Assembly: GCA_018715525.1 (NCBI GenBank)
Contig: DVLL01000015.1
Location: 1 to 64,000, forward strand
Direction: 5' to 3'
DNA from: Candidatus Faeciplasma pullistercoris
GTDB lineage: Bacteria; Bacillota; Clostridia; Oscillospirales; Ruminococcaceae
DNA: 64,000 nt
The position numbers were made by a program, and so were the translations under genes. How positions within the stretch are numbered: the stretch's first letter is position 1; every line of letters starts with the position of its first letter. Of the stretch, positions 43,846 to 52,652 are shown one piece after another. The notes beneath the pieces are model-generated. The model did no database searches. It saw only the letters and a program-made list of their open reading frames with translations, and had not been told where the DNA came from.

Positions 43846-46656
43846 ATGCTGACATTACTGCTGCGCAAGATGCGCAACACCAAGTGGATGGTGATATGCC
43901 TACTCATAGGCTTTGTTATGGCTACCGCCATGACCAGTACCATCCCGATATACATGAACGCCTCGCTGCAGCGAATGCTGATAAAGGATATGCAGGCGTA
44001 TCAGGACGAAAATAACGAATATCCGGGTGTTTACGCCGTTTCAAAGACTATTATAAGCGGAACGAACGCACTCGAGCAGAGCACTACCGTAAACACCGTC
44101 TACCGCAACGCGACAGGACGCTTCAACTCGCTGCTGGTTCCGATGCTCAACCGCAAGTGCTTTACCTCTGACCCGTATCTTTACGTGCCCGCGATTCAGT
44201 CTACCGAGCTCGCCATGCTAAAGCTCGGCGGTATGACCGACATCGAGGATCATATAGTCATTACTTCCGGAAGAATGTATACTCCCGGCAAGAACGAGGA
44301 AGGCGTTTACGAGGTAATTTCAACCGAGATCGCGCTTGTAAATTCGCAGCTCTCGCTCGACCAGGTCTACGATGTAACAAACATTTTCAACCCCGGAGAA
44401 TCCATCAAGATAAAGGTAGTAGGAACCTTTGAGCTTGCCGACGAGCGGGACACCTACTGGTCAGAGGGGCTTTCCGAGTATGACAACACCTTCTTCACCG
44501 ACTTCAACACTCTGACAGGCGAGCTGGTCATGACCGGCATAGTCAACCTCAATCAGGTCGAGTGCCGCTTCATAATCGATTACCAGAACATGAGCATGAA
44601 TGTCATCGAGCATGTCATAAGCAGCTTTGAAAGACAGTCTGAAACGTATGACAGCGAGGGAGTGGATTTCGAGGTTCCGGCCTTTGAAATACTCAAGGCT
44701 TACGCCGAGAAGGCGGCTTCGCTCAGGTACATACTCTTCATGCTCGACATACCGGTAGTTATCATGCTGATATTCTATCTCTTCATGGTATCTCAGCTCA
44801 ACATCGAGTCTGAGAAGAATGAGATAGCGATGCTCAAGTCAAGAGGAGCGTCGAGGTGGCAGATTGTAAGGATTTACGCATACGAGACGCTGATCCTCGG
44901 AGCGGTATCGGCGATCATAGGACCCTTTGTAGGGCTTGGGCTCTGCGGAATACTCGGCGTGTCAAATGGATTCCTTGAGTTTGTCAACCGTCCCGCGCTG
45001 AACGCCAGCCTTTCGCTGACCGCTTTCGTATACGCAATCATAGCCGTCGGCGTGTTCTTTATAGCGACCATCGTGCCTGTCGTTCCCGCATCGAGGATAT
45101 CGATAGTAGGACACAAGCAGAGCAAGGCTCACAAGCAGCGCAAGCCGCTGTGGCAGAGAGCGTATCTTGACTTCCTCATGGCGATTCTGCCGGTAGTCTG
45201 GCTGTGGTGGCACAACAGGCAGGAGCAGATGCTCATCGAGCAGGGAGTTACCGACACCTCCGCCACCATGAAGAATCCGCTGATGTTTGCGGCGTCTACA
45301 CTGTTTATACTCGGTGTGGGACTTGTGTGCATCAGGCTTTATCCATACTTCATCAGGCTTATATACCTCATCGGAAAGAAAAAATGGTCGCCTGCGGCGT
45401 ACATTTCGCTCAATAATATAAGCCGCTCCTCTACCGGCAGGGAAAGATTCATAATGATCTTCCTGATACTCACCGTTGCGCTCGGAATATTCTCGGCAAA
45501 CACGGCGAGGGCCATCAACCGCAACACAGAGGAAAGGATAAAGTATAACCTCGGAGCGGACGTAGTCCTTGAGGAGCTTTGGAAGTACGCGAGAGTTCCC
45601 GTGACCGACGCCGAGGGCAATCAGGTCAACGAGGCTCAGTATTTCGAGCCTGAGTTCACCACATATCAAGCCCTTGACGGCGTAAAGCTCGCAACTCCTG
45701 TATTCAAGAGGGAAACGGTGCAGCTGAGGTACAACGAAAAGACCCAGACCGACTGTCAGATCATGACCATAGTGCCGGATCAGTTTGCGCAGGTATGCTG
45801 GTTCAGGAACAATTTGCTTCCGGTGCACATCAACTACTACATCAACGCACTAAGCGAGTGCATTAACGGCGTGATCGTATCCTCGTCCTATCAGGAAAAG
45901 ACCGGACTTGAGCTCGGAGATGTTATTCAGGTCAAGTGGGGTCAGAACGAGTGGTTCGAGGGAACGGTGGTAGCGGTAGTGGATTACTGGCCGAGCATCA
46001 ATCCCTATGAGAAGAACTCCGCCGGAGAGTACCGCGACTTCGTGATAATGAACTACGACTATGTGAACGTGCAGACGAGCTTAGAGCCGTATCAGGTGTG
46101 GATCTCAATGGAAGACGGCGCGTCGATCCAGCAGTTCTACAACTCCATTGAGGAGGCGGGAATAACCGCGACAAGGCTGGACGTAGCGTCGCAGATGATA
46201 ACCTCGTCAAAGACGGACGCCACGCTCCAGGGCGTGAACGGAGCGCTGACGCTCGGCTTTATCACCATCATGGCGCTCTGCTTCATAGGCTTCATAATCT
46301 ACTGGATACTCTCGATAAAGGGTAGGACGCTGCAATTCGGTATTCTCAGAGCGATGGGTATGTCCTTCAGGGAGATAATCTCGATGATAATCTACGAGCA
46401 GATCCTTGTCTCGGGAGTCTCGATATTCCTCTCTATCATAATAGGCGGCGTCGCGTCAGACCTGTTCGTGCCTTTGTTCCAGGTGCTGTACAATGTCACC
46501 GACCAGGTTCCTCCCTTCGTCGTCGCGTCGCAGCGCTCCGACTACATCAAGCTGTATATCATAGTCTTTGTAATGCTGCTTGTAGGCTTCATAGTGATAT
46601 CAAGGCTTATCAAGTCTATCAACATCAACAAGGCGCTCAAGCTGGGTGAGGATTGA
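43846..46656 (+). CDS. Large ABC permease with two FtsX domains
   Basis: A 936-residue permease of the MacB/FtsX superfamily without its own ATPase. An N-terminal helix is followed by an ectodomain of about 250 residues. The first FtsX core follows (YLFMVSQLNIESEKNEIAML, KSRGASRWQIVRIYAYETLI), then middle helices, a second ectodomain (about 560-790) and a second FtsX core (LQFGILRAMGMSFREIISMI) ending in ININKALKLGED. Double-FtsX permeases need a MacB-class ATPase. The only such ATPases in view are at 26.5-28.2 kb, sharing the palindrome upstream. TAGGAGGGA precedes the ATG, and a bidirectional terminator follows. Confidence 0.92.
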   Translation: MLTLLLRKMRNTKWMVICLLIGFVMATAMTSTIPIYMNASLQRMLIKDMQAYQDENNEYPGVYAVSKTIISGTNALEQSTTVNTVYRNATGRFNSLLVPMLNRKCFTSDPYLYVPAIQSTELAMLKLGGMTDIEDHIVITSGRMYTPGKNEEGVYEVISTEIALVNSQLSLDQVYDVTNIFNPGESIKIKVVGTFELADERDTYWSEGLSEYDNTFFTDFNTLTGELVMTGIVNLNQVECRFIIDYQNMSMNVIEHVISSFERQSETYDSEGVDFEVPAFEILKAYAEKAASLRYILFMLDIPVVIMLIFYLFMVSQLNIESEKNEIAMLKSRGASRWQIVRIYAYETLILGAVSAIIGPFVGLGLCGILGVSNGFLEFVNRPALNASLSLTAFVYAIIAVGVFFIATIVPVVPASRISIVGHKQSKAHKQRKPLWQRAYLDFLMAILPVVWLWWHNRQEQMLIEQGVTDTSATMKNPLMFAASTLFILGVGLVCIRLYPYFIRLIYLIGKKKWSPAAYISLNNISRSSTGRERFIMIFLILTVALGIFSANTARAINRNTEERIKYNLGADVVLEELWKYARVPVTDAEGNQVNEAQYFEPEFTTYQALDGVKLATPVFKRETVQLRYNEKTQTDCQIMTIVPDQFAQVCWFRNNLLPVHINYYINALSECINGVIVSSSYQEKTGLELGDVIQVKWGQNEWFEGTVVAVVDYWPSINPYEKNSAGEYRDFVIMNYDYVNVQTSLEPYQVWISMEDGASIQQFYNSIEEAGITATRLDVASQMITSSKTDATLQGVNGALTLGFITIMALCFIGFIIYWILSIKGRTLQFGILRAMGMSFREIISMIIYEQILVSGVSIFLSIIIGGVASDLFVPLFQVLYNVTDQVPPFVVASQRSDYIKLYIIVFVMLLVGFIVISRLIKSININKALKLGED

Positions 46657-46691
46657 TTACGGCTTTGGCAGTTTGATTCAAGGCATAATAA

Positions 46692-46725
46692 AAAGGCGTA
46701 TCGCTTTAGTGCGGTACGCCTTTAA
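46692..46725. terminator. Bidirectional terminator between FtsX permease and ROK-like genes
   Basis: AAAGGCGTA-t-CGC (46692-46704) pairs with GCG-g-TACGCCTTT (46711-46723). T-rich tails exist on both strands, the better one for the minus strand. Confidence 0.8.
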
Positions 46726-46743
46726 GCTTTGTATGCGATTATT

Positions 46744-47358
46744 TTACTTGTCCGCAGATGGAGAGATAAACAGGTCTCTTATCACCTTGCCACAGCCGTA
46801 TATATACAGCTCCTCGGGATTTACCGGCAGGTATGCCTTTGAATACTCAATATAGCCGTCGGCCTGCTCGGCTATCATTCTAACCCCGGGAATGAAAGCG
46901 GGCGGCTCGTCTCCTAATAGCTTTCTCGCATCCCCGTCGAGACATAGCCCTATGCCGATGATTCTGCCCGAATCTATGCAGCAATCCCTCATAATATCGC
47001 TCATCATTTGCCTTATCAGGCCGATAAGCTTTTCACTCGGCGCATCGGTTGGAAAGTCAGCCGTCCTTTTGCCGAGTGTGTCGCCCCTGACGGTAGTAAG
47101 TCCTACGCATACCACTCCGCCATAGACGCCGACTCCGAAGGCAAACTTATAGGACGGATCGACGTCGAGGAGAATGTTTTTTCTTCCTCTGCCGTCTCTG
47201 GGGCGGTATCCCGACTCGACAAGTATACCCTCCTCGCAGAGCCGTGCGGCGGCGTCGGTTATTCCGGAGGCGGATATTCCGAGCTTTTTTGAGAGCTCTG
47301 CCCTTGACGCGGGGCCGTCATACAGAATGGCTCTTAGTATTTTTGCCCTTGTTTTCAT
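46744..47358 (-). CDS. Shortened ROK-type transcriptional regulator
   Basis: A 204-residue protein beginning with a winged-helix domain (about 1-65: ILRAILYDGPASRAELSKKL, GISASGITDAAARL). It continues with only part of a ROK fold (FAFGVGVYGGVVCVGLTTVR, IIGIGLCLDGDA). Full ROK repressors have about 380-400 residues; this one stops where the second half should begin, and the usual ROK zinc cysteines are absent. It overlaps the 3' end of the histidine kinase gene by 41 bases, with AAGGA 8 bases before its ATG. It is therefore the third gene of the regulator operon. DNA binding is likely; sugar sensing is doubtful. Confidence 0.75.
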   Translation of the reverse strand: MKTRAKILRAILYDGPASRAELSKKLGISASGITDAAARLCEEGILVESGYRPRDGRGRKNILLDVDPSYKFAFGVGVYGGVVCVGLTTVRGDTLGKRTADFPTDAPSEKLIGLIRQMMSDIMRDCCIDSGRIIGIGLCLDGDARKLLGDEPPAFIPGVRMIAEQADGYIEYSKAYLPVNPEELYIYGCGKVIRDLFISPSADK

Positions 47359-48898
47359 CGCTATTGTCCTTGCTCTTGGCTTTGGCTTTGCCTTTACCGC
47401 TGCCGTTGTTCTCTTCTCGCTTTATTTCAAACCAGAAGGTGGAGCCGTGTCCCAGCTCGCTCTGGACGCCGAACCTAAACTTGTGGAGGTCGAGCAGCTC
47501 CTTTACTATTGACAGTCCCAATCCGCTTCCGACGACATCGCGCTTTGTGCGCTCATCGCGATAGTAGCGGTCAAATATCAGCGGAAGCTTTTCCTTTTCT
47601 ATACCGACTCCGAAGTCCCGGACTTCTATTCTTGTCACTCCCGGACGGTTTGACTGCCTGACTATTATCCTGCGCGAGTCGCCGGAGTAGTTGACGGCGT
47701 TGTTTATGAAGTTGTACATGACCTGTCCTAATTTGCTGCGGTCTGCATACAGCGTGACATCCTCGTCAAGCTCAAGCTCAAACTTGAACCCTTTCTGCTG
47801 AGACAGGATATCGTATTTAGAGAGGACCTCTTTAAGAAAATCGTGGCATGAAAATTCGGTGCGGCTGAGCTCCATTCCGCCGCTCTGGAGCTTTGAAAGC
47901 TCCAAAAGCCCGTTCACAAGCTCGGAAAGACGGTTGGTCTCGTCTATTATGACCTGAAGGTGCTCCTGCCTCTTTGCGGGGTTGTCTCCTGAGAGATCCC
48001 TTATCATTTCGGCGTACGCCTTTATCATGGTGAGAGGGGTCCTGAGGTCGTGGGATACGTTGGCTATAAGCTCGTTTCTCAGCTTATCCACCTTTGATAT
48101 TTCTGACGCAGCATAGTTAAGGGTGTCCGCAAGCTCGTCTATCTCATAATACGAGCCTTTTTTGAAGCGGGTGGAGTAGTCTCCGTGCGCAAGGTTTCTC
48201 GCCGACTCGGTGAGGTGGGCAAAGGGTCCTGAGAGTCTTTTTGAGAGAAGCATGGTGATAAACAGCGCGATAAAGAAGGTCAAAAGCGTTATGAAGACAA
48301 ACTGCTCCTTGATTATCTCGACCGTGGAGCCGATAGGCTCGAGGAAGGTGTTAATAAATATCAGATAGCCCCGGCTGTTTATTTTTGGGGAGCTGAGCAC
48401 CTGACCGTAAAGTATTTCGGTGGTTCCGAATCTTTCGTTTTTGAATATGTCGTATTTTTTTCTTTCGGGACTGGAAAGAAGCTCATTGCGGTAGCCGAAC
48501 AGGATGTAGCTTTTGTCGCTTGTGATAACCGAGTAGCCTCCCATAAAGTCGGCGGTCGAGACAGGGTTTCCGTTCCAGTCGGTCACCGCAATAGTCATGC
48601 TGTTCTCGTACGCAAGATCCTCGACAATAGAGTCTATGCCGTCCGGGTCGCTTTCGTCAAAGGCGGCGGCTATTTTATCGCTTACCTGCGATATCTTCCT
48701 GCGCTTGGAAAGCTCGTAGTATTTGTCCATGGTAACTACCTGAAACAGCCATATGAGTATGAGTATTACCGCGGTGAATACCGAGAAGTAGAGCCATATC
48801 GTAGCTCTTAGGGTCGCTGAGTGCCAGCCTGAGCGGCAATCGCAGTCCTCACTGCGCTTAGCCCCGGCTTCACTGATTTTCTGCCTTAATGTTGTCAA
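47318..48898 (-). CDS. Sensor histidine kinase (HAMP-HisKA-HATPase)
   Basis: A 526-residue membrane kinase: first membrane helix about 30-52 (WLYFSVFTAVILILIWLFQV), an extracellular sensor domain (about 60-195), second helix about 200-220, HAMP, and HisKA with the phospho-acceptor in NVSHDLRTPLTMIKAYAEMI (near His283). The ATPase domain has N, G1 (VRDFGVGIEKEKLP) and G2 (GSGLGLSIVKELL) boxes. The C-terminus carries an odd basic/charged tail (GKGKAKAKSKDNSDENKGK) whose DNA overlaps the ROK-like gene. It overlaps the response regulator gene by 29 bases. The signal is unknown; the neighbouring transporter genes are possible targets. Confidence 0.95.
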   Translation of the reverse strand: MTTLRQKISEAGAKRSEDCDCRSGWHSATLRATIWLYFSVFTAVILILIWLFQVVTMDKYYELSKRRKISQVSDKIAAAFDESDPDGIDSIVEDLAYENSMTIAVTDWNGNPVSTADFMGGYSVITSDKSYILFGYRNELLSSPERKKYDIFKNERFGTTEILYGQVLSSPKINSRGYLIFINTFLEPIGSTVEIIKEQFVFITLLTFFIALFITMLLSKRLSGPFAHLTESARNLAHGDYSTRFKKGSYYEIDELADTLNYAASEISKVDKLRNELIANVSHDLRTPLTMIKAYAEMIRDLSGDNPAKRQEHLQVIIDETNRLSELVNGLLELSKLQSGGMELSRTEFSCHDFLKEVLSKYDILSQQKGFKFELELDEDVTLYADRSKLGQVMYNFINNAVNYSGDSRRIIVRQSNRPGVTRIEVRDFGVGIEKEKLPLIFDRYYRDERTKRDVVGSGLGLSIVKELLDLHKFRFGVQSELGHGSTFWFEIKREENNGSGKGKAKAKSKDNSDENKGKNTKSHSV

Positions 48899-49559
48899 AT
48901 TTATACCCCATTCCTCTCAAGGTAACGATAAGGTCTCTGTACGGACCCAGACTGTTTCTGAGCATCTTTATGTGCGTGTCCACAGTTCTGTCGTCGCCGT
49001 AGAAGTCGAAGCCCCAGACCTCCTCAAGAAGCTTCTCGCGGGACATGGCGATGTTCATATTTTTTGCAAGGAAGAAAAGAATGTCGTATTCCTTTGGCGT
49101 CATCTGCACCTTTTTGCCGTCGATAAGCACCTCGCGGGCGGCAAAGTTTATTTCAAGCCCCTTATAGCGCAGGATGTCGTCGGTCCTGGGGTCTTTTACT
49201 CTCTTGATAGCGACCTTTATCCTCGCCATAAGCTCCTTGGGGGAAAACGGCTTGACCACATAGTCGTCGATTCCGACCTCAAAGCCGAACAGCTTGTCAT
49301 ACTCCTCGCCCCTCGCGGAAAGCATTATAATAGGCGTGGAGCAAATCTTTTTTATCTCCTTGCAGGCTGAGTAACCGTCAAGGCGAGGCATCATGATGTC
49401 CATAATTATGCAGTCAAAGCCGTTCTTCTCCGCCCTGACCTTTTCGATCGCCTGCATACCGTCGGCAGCCTCGGCGACCTCATAGCCCTCAAAGAGCGCG
49501 TACTCCTTGACTACTTCTCTTATCTTTTCCTCGTCGTCAACAATTAAAAGCTTTGGCAT
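48870..49559 (-). CDS. OmpR/PhoB-family response regulator
   Basis: A 229-residue response regulator. The receiver domain (1-120) has the acidic pocket (IVDDEEK), phospho-acceptor aspartate in CIIMDIMMPRLDGY and lysine in VKPFSPKEL. A winged-helix DNA-binding domain follows (about 130-229), ending in DDRTVDTHIKMLRNSLGPYR and VTLRGMGYKF. It is first in a minus-strand operon with the kinase and the ROK-like gene. AAAGGATG lies upstream. Target promoters are not evident. Confidence 0.96.
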   Translation of the reverse strand: MPKLLIVDDEEKIREVVKEYALFEGYEVAEAADGMQAIEKVRAEKNGFDCIIMDIMMPRLDGYSACKEIKKICSTPIIMLSARGEEYDKLFGFEVGIDDYVVKPFSPKELMARIKVAIKRVKDPRTDDILRYKGLEINFAAREVLIDGKKVQMTPKEYDILFFLAKNMNIAMSREKLLEEVWGFDFYGDDRTVDTHIKMLRNSLGPYRDLIVTLRGMGYKFDNIKAENQ

Positions 49560-49705
49560 AAATTTTTCATCCTTTCGGGTATATAGCGGCTGTAACGTGC
49601 AGGAAAGCTTATGTATACAGCTATCTTATTTTATAGTATATCGCAAAATTGTGTCCGAATTATGAAATTTTGCGGAGAATTTTATGTTTTAAGCACAACT
49701 TACGC

Positions 49706-49734
49706 TTGTTATTGAGCACTTTTTGTGGTAAAAT
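49706..49734 (+). promoter_or_regulatory. Sigma-A-type promoter of the GNAT operon
   Basis: TTGTTA (49706-49711) and TAAAAT (49729-49734), 17-base spacer, 35 bases before the GNAT gene. Confidence 0.65.
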
Positions 49735-49769
49735 TAAGCTAAACTGATTTTTGCCGAGGAGGGCACACG

Positions 49770-50240
49770 ATGGCGTACAGGATAAGAAGAGCAAACGGGG
49801 GAGACCTGCCGGGAGTGATATCGCTTTTGAAGCAGGTTTTGGATATTCATTACAATATTCGCCCGGATTTATATAAGCAGGGAGCGACAAAGTACTCTAA
49901 TGAGGAGCTGCTCGAGATTTTCGCCGACGACGGGCGTCCGGTGTTCGTATATGATTCAGACGGAATAAAGGGCTACGCCTTCTGCGAGATGAGGGACTAT
50001 TCCGGGCATGAGGGTCTAAAACCGATAAAGTCGTTGTATATAGACGACCTGTGCGTGGATTCGGAGTGCAGAAGAGAGCATGTCGGCAGAGCTCTTTTTG
50101 AATATGTCAAGGGCTACGCCAAGGACAACGGCTGCTACAACGTCACCCTTTGCGTATGGGAGGGAAACGACTCGGCGAGGGCGTTCTATGACGCGATGGG
50201 CATGGGAGTGCAGAAAACGGTCATGGAAGCAATACTTTGA
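49770..50240 (+). CDS. GNAT-family N-acetyltransferase
   Basis: A 156-residue acetyltransferase with the GNAT fold: N-terminal RIRRANGGDLPGVISLLKQV, a core strand (SLYIDDLCVDSECRREHVGR) containing the acetyl-CoA loop (here CRREHVGRAL instead of the common RGxGxG/A), and a C-terminal LCVWEGNDSARAFYDAMGM. The substrate is unknown. GAGGAGG precedes the ATG. It heads a compact group with the nucleosidase and the XRE-M18 gene (gaps of 18 and -4 bases). Confidence 0.9.
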   Translation: MAYRIRRANGGDLPGVISLLKQVLDIHYNIRPDLYKQGATKYSNEELLEIFADDGRPVFVYDSDGIKGYAFCEMRDYSGHEGLKPIKSLYIDDLCVDSECRREHVGRALFEYVKGYAKDNGCYNVTLCVWEGNDSARAFYDAMGMGVQKTVMEAIL

Positions 50241-50258
50241 GCGGCGGGAGGAAAAGCA

Positions 50259-50954
50259 GTGAAAATCGGAATGATAGTCGCTATCGCGGATGAGATAGCG
50301 GCGCTCTTGGGCAAAATAGGCGAGCCGGTGAGAACCGAGGTCTCATGCGGGCTGGAGGTTTCGATATACGATATGGGCGGAGACGAGCTGTATGTGACCC
50401 AGAGCGGAGCGGGCGAGATATACGCCGCGGCGGCAACGCAGCATCTCATCACGGGATACGGCGTGGAGCTTATCGTGAATTTCGGGATATGCGGAGGGCT
50501 TACGCCCGAGATGTCGCTTTGCAGGATATGCGTTGTGGGAAGCGTGGTCCACTACGATTTTGACACCTCGCCGGTGGACGGCTGCGAGGTCGGCAGATAT
50601 ATTGATTACCCGGATGTGTTTATTCCCGCCGACAGAAAGCTTTTGCGGCTCGCGACAGCTCTTCGTCCCGAGCTTACAGAGGTGATATGCGCCTCGGGGG
50701 ACAAGTTTATAGCGGACGAGAAAAGAAAGCGCGAGCTGAATGCGCTTTACGGCGCCCGGATATGCGAGATGGAGTCGGCGGGAATTCTCCTCACCGCAAA
50801 CCGTTGCCATGTGCCGGCGCTTCTGGTGAAGGCGGTGTCGGACAGCGTGAGCGGCGGAGCGGAGGAGTTTAACAAAATGGCGTGCGAGTCGGCAAGGGCT
50901 TGCGTAGAGCTGACTCTCGAAATAATAAGTAAGCTTCAGGAGGTAAAAGTATGA
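50259..50954 (+). CDS. 5'-methylthioadenosine/S-adenosylhomocysteine nucleosidase-like protein
   Basis: A 231-residue member of the purine nucleoside phosphorylase/MTAN superfamily. Residues matching the MTAN active site are present: Glu12 in IADEIAALL, ASGDKFIAD, the purine-site glutamate in CEMESAGI and the catalytic aspartate in KAVSDS. The glycine segment is NFGICGGL. This supports a nucleosidase cleaving MTA, SAH or a related nucleoside. The MES motif differs from the usual MEG/MEA, so substrate range is open. GTG start with GGGAGG upstream. It overlaps the XRE-M18 gene by four bases (ATGA). Confidence 0.82.
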   Translation: MKIGMIVAIADEIAALLGKIGEPVRTEVSCGLEVSIYDMGGDELYVTQSGAGEIYAAAATQHLITGYGVELIVNFGICGGLTPEMSLCRICVVGSVVHYDFDTSPVDGCEVGRYIDYPDVFIPADRKLLRLATALRPELTEVICASGDKFIADEKRKRELNALYGARICEMESAGILLTANRCHVPALLVKAVSDSVSGGAEEFNKMACESARACVELTLEIISKLQEVKV

Positions 50955-52519
50955 CTACACTCGGGGAACGCCTCAAGAAGGCGAGAAAGAGAAAGGGTCT
51001 TTCTCAGGCAGAGGTATATGAGCTGACCGGGATAGGCAACAAGTCGCTCTCAAGATATGAAAACAACGCCTCTTCGCCCTCTCCCGAGGCATTGCAGAAG
51101 CTGAGCAGGCTTTACGATGTGTCCGGAGAATACCTTCTCGGGCTGACCGGGGACATGGGAAGCTCCGGCGACGGCGGGGCTGAGGCGGCGGAAAGCGAGA
51201 ATATGGTCGGCATGGCGGATCATAAAACCTCCGCCTCTAAGCTGATAAGCTTCATAGCCTCAAGTCCCTCCAAGTTCCATGCGGTATACAACATCTGCCT
51301 CAGCCTGCAAAACGAGGGCTTTACCGAGCTTTCCGAGTCGGAGCATTGGGAGCTGCAAAAGGGCGGGAAATACTTTGTCACAAGGAACCGCTCCTCGGTG
51401 ATAGGCTTTAAGGTGGGCTCCGGCGAGATAGGCGGGTTCAATATCATCGCCGCTCATTCCGATTCGCCGTCCTTCAGGATAAAGCCGGATGCGGAAATGG
51501 AGACGGTGGGGGAGTACATCAGGATAAATACCGAGAAGTACGGCGGGATGCTCCTTTCCACATGGCTTGACAGACCCCTGTCTGTGGCCGGAAGGGTGGT
51601 AGTCTCTAAAGGCGGAAGGCTTAAGACCGTGCTTGTGAATATAGATTCCGACACTCTTCTGATACCTAATGTGGCTATACACATGCAAAGAAACGCCAAC
51701 GACGGAATGTCCTATAACCCTCAGGTCGATATGATACCTCTTATGGGGAGCATGGCTGCAAAGGGGGAGCTTAAGAGGCTGGTGGCTCAGGCGGCGGGAG
51801 TCAAGCCGGGCGACATAGCCGGCAGCGACCTCTATCTTTACAACAGGATGAGAGGCACCTCGTGGGGAGCGGATTCGGAGTACGTCTCTGCGCCTCAGCT
51901 TGACGACCTGCAATGCGTATACGCCTCGCTAAGGGGCTTTTTGACCGGCGGCTGCGACAATAATGTGTCGGTGCTCTGCGTTTTGGACAACGAGGAGGTA
52001 GGGAGCGGCACAAAGCAGGGAGCGGACTCTGATTTTCTGAGGTCTGTAGCGGGAAGGATAGCCAAAAGCCTTGGCAAGGACATAAGCGAGCTTTTGCCAT
52101 CGAGCTTCCTTGTATCGGCTGACAACGCCCATGCGATACACCCAAACCATCCGGAATACGCCGACAAGTCCAACTATCCTGTGATGAACAAAGGAATTGT
52201 GATAAAGTATAACGGCAACCAGCGCTATGCAACCGACGCCGTCTCGGAGGCGGTTTTCAGGCATATATGCGAGGCGGTGGATGTGCCTGTTCAGGTTTAT
52301 GCCAACCGCTCCGACATCCCCGGCGGTTCTACATTGGGAAACATCTCGACCTCGCAGCTCTCGGTAAACACGGTGGACATTGGCTTGGCACAGCTCGCGA
52401 TGCACTCAAGCTATGAAACGGCGGGAGCTAAGGATACGCTGTATCTTGAAAGAGCGGCAGCGGAGTTTTACTGCACCGAGATAGCGAGGCTTTCGGACGG
52501 CGAGCTTGAGATAAGGTGA
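50951..52519 (+). CDS. XRE-type DNA-binding domain fused to M18 aminopeptidase
   Basis: A 522-residue fusion. Residues 4-68 form a complete XRE/Cro helix-turn-helix (LGERLKKARKRKGLSQAEVY, NKSLSRYENNASSPSPEALQ, YDVSGEYLLGLTGD). A short acidic linker follows, and from about residue 90 a full M18 aspartyl aminopeptidase. Its metal ligands are intact: AAHSDSP, QLDDLQC, LDNEEVGSG, SADNAHAIHPN and AMHSSYET. Free M18 enzymes begin at the position of MADHKTSASKL here, so the DNA-binding domain is an addition. The frame is continuous and the ATG overlaps the upstream stop, so the fusion start is well supported. It may be a peptide-sensing or peptidase-coupled regulator (inference). Confidence 0.9.
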   Translation: MTTLGERLKKARKRKGLSQAEVYELTGIGNKSLSRYENNASSPSPEALQKLSRLYDVSGEYLLGLTGDMGSSGDGGAEAAESENMVGMADHKTSASKLISFIASSPSKFHAVYNICLSLQNEGFTELSESEHWELQKGGKYFVTRNRSSVIGFKVGSGEIGGFNIIAAHSDSPSFRIKPDAEMETVGEYIRINTEKYGGMLLSTWLDRPLSVAGRVVVSKGGRLKTVLVNIDSDTLLIPNVAIHMQRNANDGMSYNPQVDMIPLMGSMAAKGELKRLVAQAAGVKPGDIAGSDLYLYNRMRGTSWGADSEYVSAPQLDDLQCVYASLRGFLTGGCDNNVSVLCVLDNEEVGSGTKQGADSDFLRSVAGRIAKSLGKDISELLPSSFLVSADNAHAIHPNHPEYADKSNYPVMNKGIVIKYNGNQRYATDAVSEAVFRHICEAVDVPVQVYANRSDIPGGSTLGNISTSQLSVNTVDIGLAQLAMHSSYETAGAKDTLYLERAAAEFYCTEIARLSDGELEIR

Positions 52520-52581
52520 AACGGCGGGGCAGGCATAAGGATTTTTGATATCTGATATCTTGATATCATGGAGACAAAATA

Positions 52582-52613
52582 AAAACGAGCGGTCGCGGTG
52601 ATCGCTCGTTTTT
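52582..52613. terminator. Bidirectional terminator between XRE-M18 and GH25 genes
   Basis: AAAACGAGCGGTC (from 52582) pairs with GATCGCTCGTTTT (to 52612), with a G-T wobble. T-runs occur on both strands. Confidence 0.9.
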
Positions 52614-52652
52614 GACTGTATGTGCATTTTTTTCAGCAGCAGGCGCGTGCGG

